Both the position numbers and the translations under genes were made by a program. Source: an uncultured Stenotrophomonas sp. (GTDB lineage: Bacteria; Pseudomonadota; Gammaproteobacteria; Xanthomonadales; Xanthomonadaceae). From it: 64,000 nucleotides of DNA. Position 1 is the stretch's first letter, and each line of letters starts with the position of its first letter. This document shows, piece after piece, positions 26,308 through 34,553 of the stretch. The stretch covers positions 488,388-552,387 of the forward strand of contig CAJYNG010000008.1 of assembly GCA_913775725.1 (NCBI GenBank). The letters are read 5' to 3'. The notes under the pieces are model-generated. The model searched no databases, was not told the DNA's origin, and worked only from the letters and a program-made list of their open reading frames with translations.

Positions 26308-27432
26308 ATGCCTTCCGCCCGCTTCCTCGACTCCCTGCAATCCATTGCCGCAACCGACTGGGACGCCCTGCACGACGGCCGCAACCCCTTCGTCAGTCAT
26401 GCCTTTCTTTCCGGGCTTGAACAGCACGGTTGCCTGCGCGAGGACTGGGGCTGGCAGCCCCGGCATTTCACGCTGTGGGAGGGCAACACGCTGGTCGGCG
26501 CCATTCCGGGCTACCTGAAGACCAATTCGCACGGCGAGTTCGTGTTCGACCATGCCTGGGCCAACGCGTATGCCCGTCATGGCCGCGACTACTATCCGAA
26601 GTGGCTGGGTGCAGTGCCGTACTCGCCAGTCACCGGCCCGCGCCTGCTGGCCCGTCACGATTCAGGGCGCGTCACGTTGCTGTCGGCATTGCGCGAGGCG
26701 CTGCCAACGCTGGACGTGTCCTCGGCCCATATCAACTTCCACACCGCAGTGGACGAGGCGCTGTTCGGCGATGACTGGCTGCTGCGCGAAGACGTGCAGT
26801 TCCAGTGGCAGAACCCCGGTGACTGGGCGACATTCGACCAGTTCCTCGGTGCGATGAACCACAAGCATCGCAAGAACATCCGCCAGGAACGCGCCAAGGT
26901 CACCCGCCAGGGCATCACCTTCCGCGTGGTGCACGGCGATGAAGCCAGCCGCGCAGACCTGCAGGCGATGTACCGCTTCTATCTGCAGACCTTCCTCGAA
27001 TACGGCAACGCCCCGGCGCTGACCGAGGCCTTCCTGCGCCATCTGGCCATTTCACTGGGCCGCGGGCTGGTGCTGTTCCTGGCCGAACAGGACGGCGAGC
27101 CGATTGCCGGGGCGCTGTGCCTGCGCGGTGGCGACACGCTGTACGGTCGCTACTGGGGCGGCGCCACCCTGCCCGGCCTGCACTTCGAAGCCTGCTACTA
27201 CCAGGGCATCGAATACTGCCTGCGCGAAGGGTTGATCCGTTTCGAACCCGGCGCACAGGGCGAGCACAAGCTGGCGCGGGGGTTCCTGCCGACGCTGGTG
27301 CGCAGCCGGCATTGGCTGGCTGATACGGAGTTCGCAGAAGCACTGCAGGACTGGTGCCAGCGGGAGCGACGGGATGTGCGGCGTTACCAGCAGGAGCTGC
27401 AGGGGCATGGGCCGTTCCGCGTAGGGCTGTAG
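26308..27432 (+). CDS. FemAB-like acyltransferase (DUF482, GNAT superfamily)
   Basis: 374 residues matching the FemAB-like DUF482 family (PF04339): NPFVSHAFLSGLEQHGC at the N terminus, the YFPKWLG-like segment DYYPKWLGAVPYSPVTGPR, FLGAMNHKHRKNIRQER in the middle, and a C-terminal GRYWGGATLPGLHFEACYYQGIEYC with KLARGFLPT. The family has the double-GNAT fold of FemAB peptidyl-tRNA-dependent ligases; its substrate is not known. There is no signal peptide or membrane segment. The start lies 6 bases after a TATCCT and lacks a Shine-Dalgarno sequence, so it could be leaderless, though the -10 match is poor. Its TAG stop is supplied by the GTAG of a repeat. Confidence 0.85.
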   Translation: MPSARFLDSLQSIAATDWDALHDGRNPFVSHAFLSGLEQHGCLREDWGWQPRHFTLWEGNTLVGAIPGYLKTNSHGEFVFDHAWANAYARHGRDYYPKWLGAVPYSPVTGPRLLARHDSGRVTLLSALREALPTLDVSSAHINFHTAVDEALFGDDWLLREDVQFQWQNPGDWATFDQFLGAMNHKHRKNIRQERAKVTRQGITFRVVHGDEASRADLQAMYRFYLQTFLEYGNAPALTEAFLRHLAISLGRGLVLFLAEQDGEPIAGALCLRGGDTLYGRYWGGATLPGLHFEACYYQGIEYCLREGLIRFEPGAQGEHKLARGFLPTLVRSRHWLADTEFAEALQDWCQRERRDVRRYQQELQGHGPFRVGL

Positions 27433-27524
27433 AGTCGAGCTTGCTCGACTGGCGCGGTGCCGAGAAGCGTGCCAACCAAGGTTGGCACCTACCAGAGCAA
27501 TGAGGCCTGCCAACCAAGGTTGGC
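27429..27524. repeat. SMAG unit plus two CCAACCAAGGTTGG palindromes
   Basis: A GTAG unit (27429-27450, GAGTCGAGC-TT-GCTCGACT) whose TAG is the stop of the upstream gene. It is followed by the perfect palindromes GTGCCAACCAAGGTTGGCAC (27469-27488) and GCCAACCAAGGTTGGC (27509-27524). They fill the gap between two convergent genes. Confidence 0.85.
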
Positions 27525-27555
27525 GCTTATCAGAGCGATGTCGAGGGTGCTGCGC

Positions 27556-28824
27556 TCAGGTGCACTGCCAGAAATGCCCACTCACCCGGCACTTCGCGCA
27601 CCAGAACGTGTAGAGCATGCCGCCGCTACCCCATAGCAGCGCGCCCCCACCGGTGGTCGGCAGCGTCGAATCCAGCTGCATCACGAAGGGCATCTCCTCA
27701 CCGCAATCGATGCACGCCGGATACCAGGCACTCTGCACCCAGCTCGGTGCGCCGCCCACGCGCGACAGGTTCTGCCGGTGGTTTGACTGGCCCCAGTCCT
27801 GCTGCTCCCACCGCCTGATGTCCATGGCGACCAGGCCGACCTCGGCCTGCATCAGGTCACCGCTGTCGGTCGGCGTGGCCGGCACCTCCAGACGCTGGCT
27901 GGGGTGGCAGCTGGGCAGGCCGACGGCATCGTGGCGATAGAAGCGCACGGGCGGGTCTTCCCAGCCGCAGCAGTCCAGGCACAGGCCCAGCGTGATCTCA
28001 CCCGCCGCGCCCGGCTGCAGCGCGGCAGCGTCGGTTCGCAGCAGGCGCTGCAGCGGTGCATGGCAGCTACCACACAACGCTTCCAGCGGCCCTCCCATCT
28101 GCCCGGCATGATGCACCTGCCCACCATTCCAGGTCGGGTGCAGGCGCCAGATACGCTTGCGCCAGCTCGGTTCGTCCGCCTGCTGCGCGCGATGCTGCTC
28201 GCGGCCGAAGCGGATGTGCAGCGGCCGCTCCCCATGCAGGCGCCGCGGCTGCGGTCCGTCGGCCACGTCGGCCCAATGCGCCCAGACCTCCGCATCCAGC
28301 GCGCCCCAGTCAGCGAGGTAGCCGCGGGCAACGGCGTAGGACTCAGGCTGGGCGGCAAGCAGCAGCGCCCTGGCCCGCGCCATTTCGCGATCATCATCGG
28401 CCTCAGCCAGAATCTGCGCCCACTGCGCGGCAGTGACGGACGGCAGGCTCTGCCATACCTGCGAAGCCAGCTGCAGCTCGTCTTCGGTGGCCAGCGCCAG
28501 CAAGGCTTCCCAGTCGTCCTGCAGCACCTGCGGCGCCTGGTAGCTGGTGAATTCGATCACGCTGGCCAGCAGTTCGCCGCGCTCGCCATCCCGATAGCGG
28601 CGCCAGGCCTCGGCACAGACCGGCACAATCGCTTCATCGGGCAGCAGATCCAGCGCCATGTCGAGAAAGGCCGAGCTGGGTGAACGCCGGGCAAGGGCCA
28701 GCAGCATCAGCGCACCGAGCTGGCCGGGCTGTTCAGTGGCCAGCGCCAGCAGCATGCCCTGGCTGTCGTTGCGCGTGCGCGGGGTATCGTGCACATCGAG
28801 GATGGCGGTGATCGCGTCACTCAT
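27556..28824 (-). CDS. Cys-rich protein with DUF1963/YwqG-like C-terminal half
   Basis: 422 residues from the ATG at 28824, chosen for AAGGAG 7 bases upstream; the much longer open frame upstream is antisense to aat and rejected. The N-terminal 180 residues are helical and Leu/Ala-rich, like HEAT/TPR-type repeats. The C-terminal half carries several CxxC or CxC pairs (CGSCH, CLDCC, CIDCG, CAKC) and the VGGAPSWVQ and LYTFWCAKC segments that resemble DUF1963 (YwqG) proteins, so zinc binding is likely. No function can be given. It is cytoplasmic by absence of a signal peptide, and is divergent from aat. Confidence 0.6.
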   Translation of the reverse strand: MSDAITAILDVHDTPRTRNDSQGMLLALATEQPGQLGALMLLALARRSPSSAFLDMALDLLPDEAIVPVCAEAWRRYRDGERGELLASVIEFTSYQAPQVLQDDWEALLALATEDELQLASQVWQSLPSVTAAQWAQILAEADDDREMARARALLLAAQPESYAVARGYLADWGALDAEVWAHWADVADGPQPRRLHGERPLHIRFGREQHRAQQADEPSWRKRIWRLHPTWNGGQVHHAGQMGGPLEALCGSCHAPLQRLLRTDAAALQPGAAGEITLGLCLDCCGWEDPPVRFYRHDAVGLPSCHPSQRLEVPATPTDSGDLMQAEVGLVAMDIRRWEQQDWGQSNHRQNLSRVGGAPSWVQSAWYPACIDCGEEMPFVMQLDSTLPTTGGGALLWGSGGMLYTFWCAKCRVSGHFWQCT

Positions 28825-28884
28825 GCGTGGGCTCCTTGCCGTTGGACGCTGATGGTGCCAGACATCAGCGATCGCCACGACGAA

Positions 28885-28890
28885 TACAAT
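28885..28890 (+). promoter_or_regulatory. Putative -10 element of aat (leaderless)
   Basis: TACAAT exactly 6 bases before the aat ATG at 28897; the -35 position is weak. The layout matches those of clpS and rarA. Confidence 0.45.
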
Positions 28891-28896
28891 GGCGGC

Positions 28897-29637
28897 ATGA
28901 CCCGCCAGCTGCCCTGGCGCCTGGCCGATGCGCCGGACGCCCCCTTCCCTCCGGCCGAAACCGCACTGCGCCAGCCCGACGGCCTGCTCGCGGTGGGCGG
29001 CGACCTGCATCCGGTGCGCCTGCTCAATGCCTACGCCGGCGGTATCTTTCCTTGGTTCAGCGAGGGCGAGCCAATCCTGTGGTGGTCGCCGGACCCGCGC
29101 ATGGTATTCCGTACCGAGGGCGTGCACCTGTCCAGCCGCTTCCGCCGCCAATTGCGCGGCAGCACGTGGGAGATCACCGCCGACACCGCTTTCAGTCGCG
29201 TGATGCGTGCCTGCGCCGCAGCACCGCGACCGGGCCAGGACGGTACGTGGATCAGCCCGGCGATGGTCGAGGCTTACAGCCAGCTGCACGACCTGGGGTT
29301 TGCCCACTCCTTCGAGGTCTGGGATCGGCAGACGCTGGTCGGCGGCATCTATGGCGTCGCGATCGGCGCCATGTTCTTCGGGGAGAGCATGTTCAGTGGC
29401 GCCAGCGGCGGCTCCAAGATCGCCTTGTCCGCCCTCGCATCCACCCTGCGTGACTGGGGCTGGGAACTGATCGATGCCCAGGTGGAGAATCCGCACCTGC
29501 TGCGGATGGGCGCCGAGCACCTGCCGCGCGCGGACTTTCTGGAGCACGTCCGCCAGGCCGTGCACCGTGACGGCCGTGAAGGCCCCTGGACCCAGGCGGT
29601 AGGACGCTTGCCAGCACAGCGTTTGGCCGGGGGTTAA
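28897..29637 (+). CDS. aat: Leucyl/phenylalanyl-tRNA--protein transferase
   Basis: 246 residues from the ATG at 28897; an ATG at 28852 in the same frame would add 15 residues that do not belong to the family. Conserved segments are present: DGLLAVGGDL, the GIFPWF motif, WWSPDPRMVF, and C-terminal GGIYGVAIGAMFFGESMFS. Aat appends Leu or Phe to proteins with N-terminal Arg or Lys, making N-degrons that ClpS delivers to ClpAP. The genes for all three parts of that pathway lie within 5.6 kb here: aat, then infA, clpA and clpS. The -10-like TACAAT 6 bases before the ATG suggests a leaderless message. Confidence 0.95.
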   Translation: MTRQLPWRLADAPDAPFPPAETALRQPDGLLAVGGDLHPVRLLNAYAGGIFPWFSEGEPILWWSPDPRMVFRTEGVHLSSRFRRQLRGSTWEITADTAFSRVMRACAAAPRPGQDGTWISPAMVEAYSQLHDLGFAHSFEVWDRQTLVGGIYGVAIGAMFFGESMFSGASGGSKIALSALASTLRDWGWELIDAQVENPHLLRMGAEHLPRADFLEHVRQAVHRDGREGPWTQAVGRLPAQRLAGG

Positions 29638-29645
29638 CACAAACT

Positions 29646-29674
29646 TTGCAAGCCGGGCCCATCACGCGTAAAAT
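29646..29674 (+). promoter_or_regulatory. Predicted sigma70 promoter of infA
   Basis: TTGCAA (29646-29651) and TAAAAT (29669-29674) with a 17-base spacer, about 45 bases upstream of the infA ATG. Confidence 0.7.
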
Positions 29675-29723
29675 ACCGCGCCTTAGGCCCAGCGTGGCCG
29701 TTTTCTGAACCGCACAGGACTAC

Positions 29724-29942
29724 ATGTCGAAAGACGATTCCATCGAGTTCGAGGGCACCGTCAGCGAGACGCTGCCGAACACCACTTTCCGCGTTCGTCT
29801 GGAAAATGGGCACGAAATCATCGCCCACATCTCCGGCCGCATGCGCAAGAACTACATCCGCATCCTCACCGGTGACCGGGTCAAGGTTGAAATGACCCCG
29901 TACGACCTGACCAAGGGTCGTATCACCTACCGCATGAAGTAA
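29724..29942 (+). CDS. infA: Translation initiation factor IF-1
   Basis: 72 residues, the standard length, a single S1/OB-fold protein: [39 protein letters not shown] and [22 protein letters not shown]-1 binds the 30S A site during initiation. Preceded by AGGA 6 bases before the ATG and by its own sigma70 promoter, and followed by a terminator, so it is probably monocistronic. The aat-infA adjacency is conserved in gammaproteobacteria. Confidence 0.98.
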   Translation: MSKDDSIEFEGTVSETLPNTTFRVRLENGHEIIAHISGRMRKNYIRILTGDRVKVEMTPYDLTKGRITYRMK

Positions 29943-29970
29943 GCGGTCGGCGCACTGCGCCACTCCGACA

Positions 29971-29996
29971 GGGCCGGCCTCGCTGCTGGCCCTTTG
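29971..29996 (+). terminator. Rho-independent terminator of infA
   Basis: AGGGCC (29971-29976) pairs with GGCCCT (29989-29994) with possible extension into the loop, followed by a short T tract. It begins 28 bases after the stop. Confidence 0.7.
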
Positions 29997-30285
29997 TCGT
30001 GCTCGGAAGAAAGTGCCCGGCACCGAGGTCGTTCGATTTTCGTCCGCGGCCGAAATCCAGCATAGCGACTGCACATTCCGCACGAGGCGGTCGCATTCGT
30101 CATCGAGGATGGCGGCGACCAGGGGCGCCAGCAGGGATTCCGTTCAATCGCGGCCTGATGCGCCAAAGGTCATCGTGACCGATCTCACCGTGGCGTCGGT
30201 CAGCCCTGCTTGCGGCAGATTCGCATTTGCAGCGGCGGAGGCATCTTGGGATCCGATCCAGTCCGGATCGCCGCCCCTGCCGATC
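29997..30285. other. Gap without a recognised gene
   Basis: About 290 bases between the infA terminator and the next gene. A minus-strand frame (about 30010-30135) reads like protein sequence but lacks a start codon and runs into the infA antisense, so it may be gene debris. No promoter or repeat is clear. Confidence 0.4.
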
Positions 30286-30669
30286 ATGAACGCCCTGCTC
30301 CCGCACGTCCTGCTGCCGGCAGTTCTGCTGGTCAGCCTCCCCCTGTCGGCGCCCGCCGCCGAACCCGCCAAACCCTCCACCCCGGCCGAGTGCATCGCCC
30401 TCGGCACCAGCCGCGACATCCGCCCCTCCAGTACTGAACGCGAAGTGCTGCTGCGCGACGGCAACAACCACTACCGGGTCCACCTGCAGAAGCGCTGCCT
30501 CGGCGCCGCCGCATCGGCCAGCTACGTCTTCTTCACACCCAACACGACCGAGCAGATCTGTGGCGATGCTCGCAGCACGCTGCAGACCGAGAGCAACCAC
30601 TGCACTGTGACCTGGATCGAGCCGGTCGATGCGGCAACCTTCAGACGCCTGGCCCAGCAGGGACGTTGA
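30286..30669 (+). CDS. Small secreted protein, DUF6491-like
   Basis: 127 residues from the ATG at 30286. Signal peptide at about 1-24 (VLLPAVLLVSLPLSAPAAEP). The mature protein has four Cys residues (AECIALG, KRCLGA, EQICGDA, NHCTVTW) in a beta-rich chain, the pattern of small exported DUF6491 proteins of xanthomonads. The family assignment is from memory and tentative. The Cys spacing suggests two disulfides, consistent with the periplasm. It converges on clpA and shares a bidirectional terminator with it. Confidence 0.6.
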   Translation: MNALLPHVLLPAVLLVSLPLSAPAAEPAKPSTPAECIALGTSRDIRPSSTEREVLLRDGNNHYRVHLQKRCLGAAASASYVFFTPNTTEQICGDARSTLQTESNHCTVTWIEPVDAATFRRLAQQGR

Positions 30670-30683
30670 AGGGCGGATACGCA

Positions 30684-30713
30684 ACAAGGGCGGCCGAAGC
30701 CGCCCTTGTTTTC
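30684..30713. terminator. Bidirectional terminator between secreted gene and clpA
   Basis: ACAAGGGCGGC and GCCGCCCTTGT (30684-30709) form a perfect 11-bp stem with loop CGAA. TTTTC follows on the plus strand. On the minus strand it lies 35 bases after the clpA stop. Confidence 0.85.
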
Positions 30714-30744
30714 AAACCGCACCCGGAATCGATCCGGCGCCACC

Positions 30745-33030
30745 TTACTCCACCGTCACCGGCAGCAGCCGCTCCGGCTCGGCCTGGGTCTCGACCACCA
30801 GCTCGTCGTCGCGGACATCGATGCTCACCTTGCCGCCGTTGACCAGCTTGCCGAACAGCAGCTCGTCGGCCAGCGGACGCTTGATCTTGTCCTGGATCAC
30901 GCGAGCCATCGGGCGGGCACCCATCAGCGGGTCGAAACCGTGGTGGGCCAGCCAGTCGCGCGCGGTCGGGGTGGCCGACAGGCTGACGTGCTTGTCCTGC
31001 AGCAGCATCTCCAGCTCGATCAGGAACTTGTCGACCACGCGCAGGATGTGCTCGAAGCCCAGCGCCTGGAACTGCACCACCGCATCGAGGCGGTTGCGGA
31101 ATTCCGGGGTGAAGCTGCGGCGGATGGTCTCCATCGCGTCGGTGGCATGATCCTGCTTGGTGAAGCCGATCGAACGCCGCGAGGCCTGCGCCGCACCGGC
31201 ATTGGTGGTCATCACCAGAACCACGTTCTTGAAGTTGGCTTCACGACCGTTGGTATCGGTCAGCACGCCGCGGTCCATCACCTGCAACAGGATGTTGAAG
31301 ATGTCCGGATGCGCCTTCTCGATCTCATCCAGCAGCAGCACGCAGTGCGGCGTCTTGACGATCTTCTCGGTCAGCAGGCCGCCCTGGTCGAAGCCGACGT
31401 AGCCCGGAGGGGCACCGATCAGGCGGCTGATCGAATGCGGCTCCATGTACTCGGACATGTCGAAGCGGACCAGCTCGATGCCCAGCTGCAGCGCCAGCTG
31501 CTTGGTCACCTCGGTCTTGCCGACACCGGTCGGACCGGCGAACAGGAAGTTGCCGATCGGCTTCTCCGGATTGCCCAGGCCCGAGCGGGCCAGCTTGATC
31601 GCCGAGGACAGCGTCTCGATGGCCGGATCCTGGCCAAAGATCACCATCTTCAGGTTGCGCTCCAGGTGCTGCAGCACATCCTTGTCGGTGGCGCTGACCT
31701 GCTTGGTGGGGATGCGCGCCATCTTGGCGACGATCGCCTCCACTTCCTCGACGTCGATCAGCTCCTTGCGCTGGCCTTCCGGCAGCAGGCGCTGGCGGGC
31801 ACCGGCCTCGTCGATCACGTCAATGGCCTTGTCCGGCAGCAGGCGGTCGCCGATGTGCTTCACCGACAGGTCCACCGCAGCCTGCAGCGCCTCGTCGGAA
31901 TAGGTCACGCCATGGTGCAGCTCGTACTTGGACTTCAGGCCCTGCAGGATCTCGTAGGTCTCGCCCACCGTCGGCTCGACGATGTCGATCTTCTGGAAGC
32001 GGCGGGCCAGTGCCCGGTCCTTCTCGAAGATGCCACGGTATTCCTGGAAGGTGGTCGAGCCGATGCACCGCAGCTCGCCAGACGCCAGGGCCGGCTTGAT
32101 CAGGTTGGACGCATCCATGGTGCCGCCCGACGCCGAACCGGCACCGATGATGGTGTGGATCTCGTCGATGAACAGCACCGCGTTGGGCACCTTCTTCAGC
32201 GCGGTCAACACGCTCTTCAGGCGCTTTTCGAAGTCGCCGCGGTACTTGGTGCCGGCCACCAGGGCGCCCAGGTCGAGCGAATAGATCACCGCGTCGGCCA
32301 GCACCTCAGGCACCGAACCCTCGACGATGCGACGGGCCAGGCCCTCGGCGATGGCGGTCTTGCCCACGCCGGCCTCGCCCACGTACAGCGGGTTGTTCTT
32401 GCGGCGGCGGCACAGGACCTGGATGGTGCGCTCGATCTCGTCGGCACGACCGACCAGCGGGTCGATGCGACCGGCCCGGGCCTGTTCGTTGAGGTTGCTG
32501 GCGAACTCGGTCAGGGCATCACCCTTCGGCTCGCCCTCCCCGCCCTCGATGCGGCCTTCGCCCTCGGAGGAGGAGGACGGCTGCTCGCCCTCCTCGCCCA
32601 GCTTGGCGATGCCATGGGACAGGTAATTGACCACGTCCAGCCGGGTGACGTCCTGCTGGTTGAGGTAATAGACGGCGTGGGAGTCCTTCTCGCCGAAGAT
32701 GGCCACCAGCACATTGGCGCCGGTGACCTCCTTCTTGCCCGAGGACTGCACGTGGTAGACAGCCCGCTGCAGCACGCGCTGGAAGCCCAGGGTCGGCTGG
32801 GTATCGCGGCCGTCATCTTCGGCCAGGCGGGACACGGAGGCCTCGATGGCCTGCTCCAGCTCCTGGCGCAGGCGTTCGGCGTCGGCGCCACACGCCTTCA
32901 GTACGGCCTGGGCGGACGGGTTGTCGAGCAGTGCCAACAGCAGGTGTTCGACCGTCATGAACTCATGCCGGGCCTCACGGGCGCGCTTGTAGCACTGGCC
33001 GATGGTGTGTTCGAGGTCTTTGCTGAACAT
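30745..33030 (-). CDS. clpA: ATP-dependent Clp protease ATP-binding subunit ClpA
   Basis: 761 residues, the usual length. N domain (about 1-145) for ClpS binding, an acidic Ser/Glu/Gly linker (about 147-168), first AAA module with Walker A GEAGVGKTA and Walker B VLFIDEIHT, second module with Walker A GPTGVGKTE and Walker B VLLLDEIEKAHPD, sensor 2 GARPMARVI. The ClpP-docking loop is IGF within SIGFTKQD. It unfolds substrates for ClpP, including N-degron proteins made by Aat. Usually clpS lies directly upstream; here a phosphotransferase gene on the opposite strand lies between them. Confidence 0.97.
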   Translation of the reverse strand: MFSKDLEHTIGQCYKRAREARHEFMTVEHLLLALLDNPSAQAVLKACGADAERLRQELEQAIEASVSRLAEDDGRDTQPTLGFQRVLQRAVYHVQSSGKKEVTGANVLVAIFGEKDSHAVYYLNQQDVTRLDVVNYLSHGIAKLGEEGEQPSSSSEGEGRIEGGEGEPKGDALTEFASNLNEQARAGRIDPLVGRADEIERTIQVLCRRRKNNPLYVGEAGVGKTAIAEGLARRIVEGSVPEVLADAVIYSLDLGALVAGTKYRGDFEKRLKSVLTALKKVPNAVLFIDEIHTIIGAGSASGGTMDASNLIKPALASGELRCIGSTTFQEYRGIFEKDRALARRFQKIDIVEPTVGETYEILQGLKSKYELHHGVTYSDEALQAAVDLSVKHIGDRLLPDKAIDVIDEAGARQRLLPEGQRKELIDVEEVEAIVAKMARIPTKQVSATDKDVLQHLERNLKMVIFGQDPAIETLSSAIKLARSGLGNPEKPIGNFLFAGPTGVGKTEVTKQLALQLGIELVRFDMSEYMEPHSISRLIGAPPGYVGFDQGGLLTEKIVKTPHCVLLLDEIEKAHPDIFNILLQVMDRGVLTDTNGREANFKNVVLVMTTNAGAAQASRRSIGFTKQDHATDAMETIRRSFTPEFRNRLDAVVQFQALGFEHILRVVDKFLIELEMLLQDKHVSLSATPTARDWLAHHGFDPLMGARPMARVIQDKIKRPLADELLFGKLVNGGKVSIDVRDDELVVETQAEPERLLPVTVE

Positions 33031-33167
33031 GGATTACTCCGGCGGCAGATGGGAACAATATGCGGCCTGACTACGCGATTTCCATCACCCTAGCGGATTG
33101 CTGCGTTCAGATGGCGTTAGCAGTACAGATCGCTTGATCTTCATTCACTCCCGGACAGCCCACCCGC

Positions 33168-33980
33168 ATGAGCGAACCCTACCTGAGCCGCTGGCGATTG
33201 CGGCGTGATGGCGCGGCCATCGAAACGCCCCATGCCCAGCTCTGGCCGGTGCTGACCACCGCCGGCGAGCCGGCCATGCTGAAGATCAGCAGCGAAACCG
33301 AAGAGCAGAACAGCCATCGCCTGCTGCGCTGGTGGGAAGGCGATGGCGCCGCCCGCCTGCTGGCCCACGAGGGGCCGGCGATCCTGATCGAACGTGCCGG
33401 CGGCGACTCGCTGCGGCAACGTTCGATAGAGGGCGACGATGACGCCTGCACCACGATCCTGTGCCAGGTCCTGCAGCGGCTGCACCGGCCACGGAGCGCG
33501 CCACCAGCGGAACTGGTCTGCCTCCGTAGATGGTTCGCCGACCTGCTGCAGCCAAGAGCTGCGCTGCCGCCACTGCTGGAACAGTGCAGATCACTGGCGG
33601 AGGCGTTGCTGCAGGAAGAGCGCGAGATTCGACCGCTGCACGGCGACCTGCACCACGACAACGTGCTCGATTTCGGCGCGCGCGGCTGGCTGGCGATCGA
33701 CCCGAAGCGGTTGCTGGGTGATCGTGCCTTTGATTACACGACACTGTTCAGCAACCCGGACCTGTGCGGTCCGGGCATCCACGTTGCGACGCAGCCTGAG
33801 CGGTTTGCCGCCCGGCTGGAACAGGTCAGCGCGTTGGCAGGCCTGGAGCGCACGCGCCTGCTGCGCTGGATCGCAGCCAGCACGGGATTGTCGGCGGTCT
33901 GGTTCCGGGATGACGGCGACCCCGCCGACATCGATGAGACGGTGGCGCAAATGGCGTTGGAGGCACTGGCGGAAGCGTGA
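33168..33980 (+). CDS. aph(6): Aminoglycoside/hydroxyurea phosphotransferase, APH(6)-like
   Basis: 270 residues matching the aminoglycoside/hydroxyurea resistance kinase family (PF04655, StrB-type). The Brenner motif HGDLHHDNVL has catalytic D160 and N165. The metal-binding segment WLAIDPKRLLGDRAFDY corresponds to the WxAIDP-x(4)GD signature of APH(6). The N-terminal lobe includes PAMLKI with the likely ATP-contacting Lys39. S. maltophilia is known to carry a chromosomal aph(6) whose product inactivates streptomycin; this may be that gene, but resistance cannot be read from sequence. It sits on the plus strand between clpA and clpS, both minus, with a SMAG pair 7 bases after its stop. Confidence 0.8.
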   Translation: MSEPYLSRWRLRRDGAAIETPHAQLWPVLTTAGEPAMLKISSETEEQNSHRLLRWWEGDGAARLLAHEGPAILIERAGGDSLRQRSIEGDDDACTTILCQVLQRLHRPRSAPPAELVCLRRWFADLLQPRAALPPLLEQCRSLAEALLQEEREIRPLHGDLHHDNVLDFGARGWLAIDPKRLLGDRAFDYTTLFSNPDLCGPGIHVATQPERFAARLEQVSALAGLERTRLLRWIAASTGLSAVWFRDDGDPADIDETVAQMALEALAEA

Positions 33981-33987
33981 CCCGGCT

Positions 33988-34071
33988 GTAGAGCTGAGCC
34001 TGCGCTCGGCTGCCGTTGGCAGAGATCTGGATGCCTGGGTGAACAGCAGCCGAGCGTGGGCTCGGCTCTAC
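33988..34071. repeat. Inverted pair of SMAG repeats between aph(6) and clpS
   Basis: Begins GTAGAGCTGAGCCTGCGCTC at 33988 and ends with the inverted unit GAGCGTGGGCTCGGCTCTAC at 34071. It lies at the convergent junction of the phosphotransferase gene and clpS and may terminate both. Confidence 0.85.
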
Positions 34072-34114
34072 AATCTTCCGGAATCGATGTACCCGGACGA
34101 GAACCGGCAGCCGG

Positions 34115-34441
34115 TCAGGCCTTTTCCATCGTGCACAGCAACGGATGCTGGTTCATCCGCGAGTATTCGTTGACCTGGGCAACCTTGGTCTCGGCCACTT
34201 CGCGGGTGAACACCCCGCACACACCGCGGCCGCGGGTATGGACGTGCAGCATCACCTGTGTGGCCTTGTCCAGATCCATGGTGAAGAACTGCTGCAGCAC
34301 GTCCACCACGAAATCCATCGGGGTGTAGTCGTCATTGAGCAGCATCACCTGGTAGAACGGCGGCGGCGCCACTTCCGGGCGCGCGGGTTCCACGGCAACG
34401 CCGTGCTCGTGATGGGAATCGGGGGAAGACTCGCGGGGCAT
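34115..34441 (-). CDS. clpS: ATP-dependent Clp protease adaptor ClpS
   Basis: 108 residues. The ClpS core is complete: [20 protein letters not shown] with the conserved N-D-D/D-TPM-F motif that lines the N-degron pocket, then [21 protein letters not shown]. ClpS hands N-degron substrates to ClpA. The ATG lies 6 bases after a perfect TATAAT and there is no Shine-Dalgarno sequence, so the mRNA is probably leaderless. Transcription must end before or pass antisense through the aph(6)-like gene to reach clpA, so the two Clp genes are probably separate units here. Confidence 0.96.
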   Translation of the reverse strand: MPRESSPDSHHEHGVAVEPARPEVAPPPFYQVMLLNDDYTPMDFVVDVLQQFFTMDLDKATQVMLHVHTRGRGVCGVFTREVAETKVAQVNEYSRMNQHPLLCTMEKA

Positions 34442-34447
34442 CTGCTC

Positions 34448-34453
34448 ATTATA
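34448..34453 (-). promoter_or_regulatory. Perfect -10 element of clpS (leaderless)
   Basis: TATAAT on the minus strand, 6 bases before the clpS ATG; -35 candidates (CCGACG, spacer 18) are weak. Confidence 0.6.
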
Positions 34454-34553
34454 GAGGCTCGAGCGGGCCTGCGTCGGCCCGCTGCAGATTGGACGGCACG
34501 CACGGCCGCCGTCACAATTGCATCCTCTCTCAATACTGCTTCACAGGATCTTC

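Noticed and set aside
28825-29640. Upstream extension of the Cys-rich protein gene
   Set aside because: The extra 270 codons are antisense to aat and have the His/Gln/Gly-rich composition of shadow frames; a good ribosome-binding site supports 28824.
29997-30285. Minus-strand coding remnant between infA and the secreted gene
   Set aside because: Protein-like stretch of about 40 codons has no start codon and an in-frame stop just upstream; too short to call a pseudogene.
30706-33093. 795-codon open frame on the plus strand
   Set aside because: It is the antisense of clpA, whose conserved domains are unambiguous.
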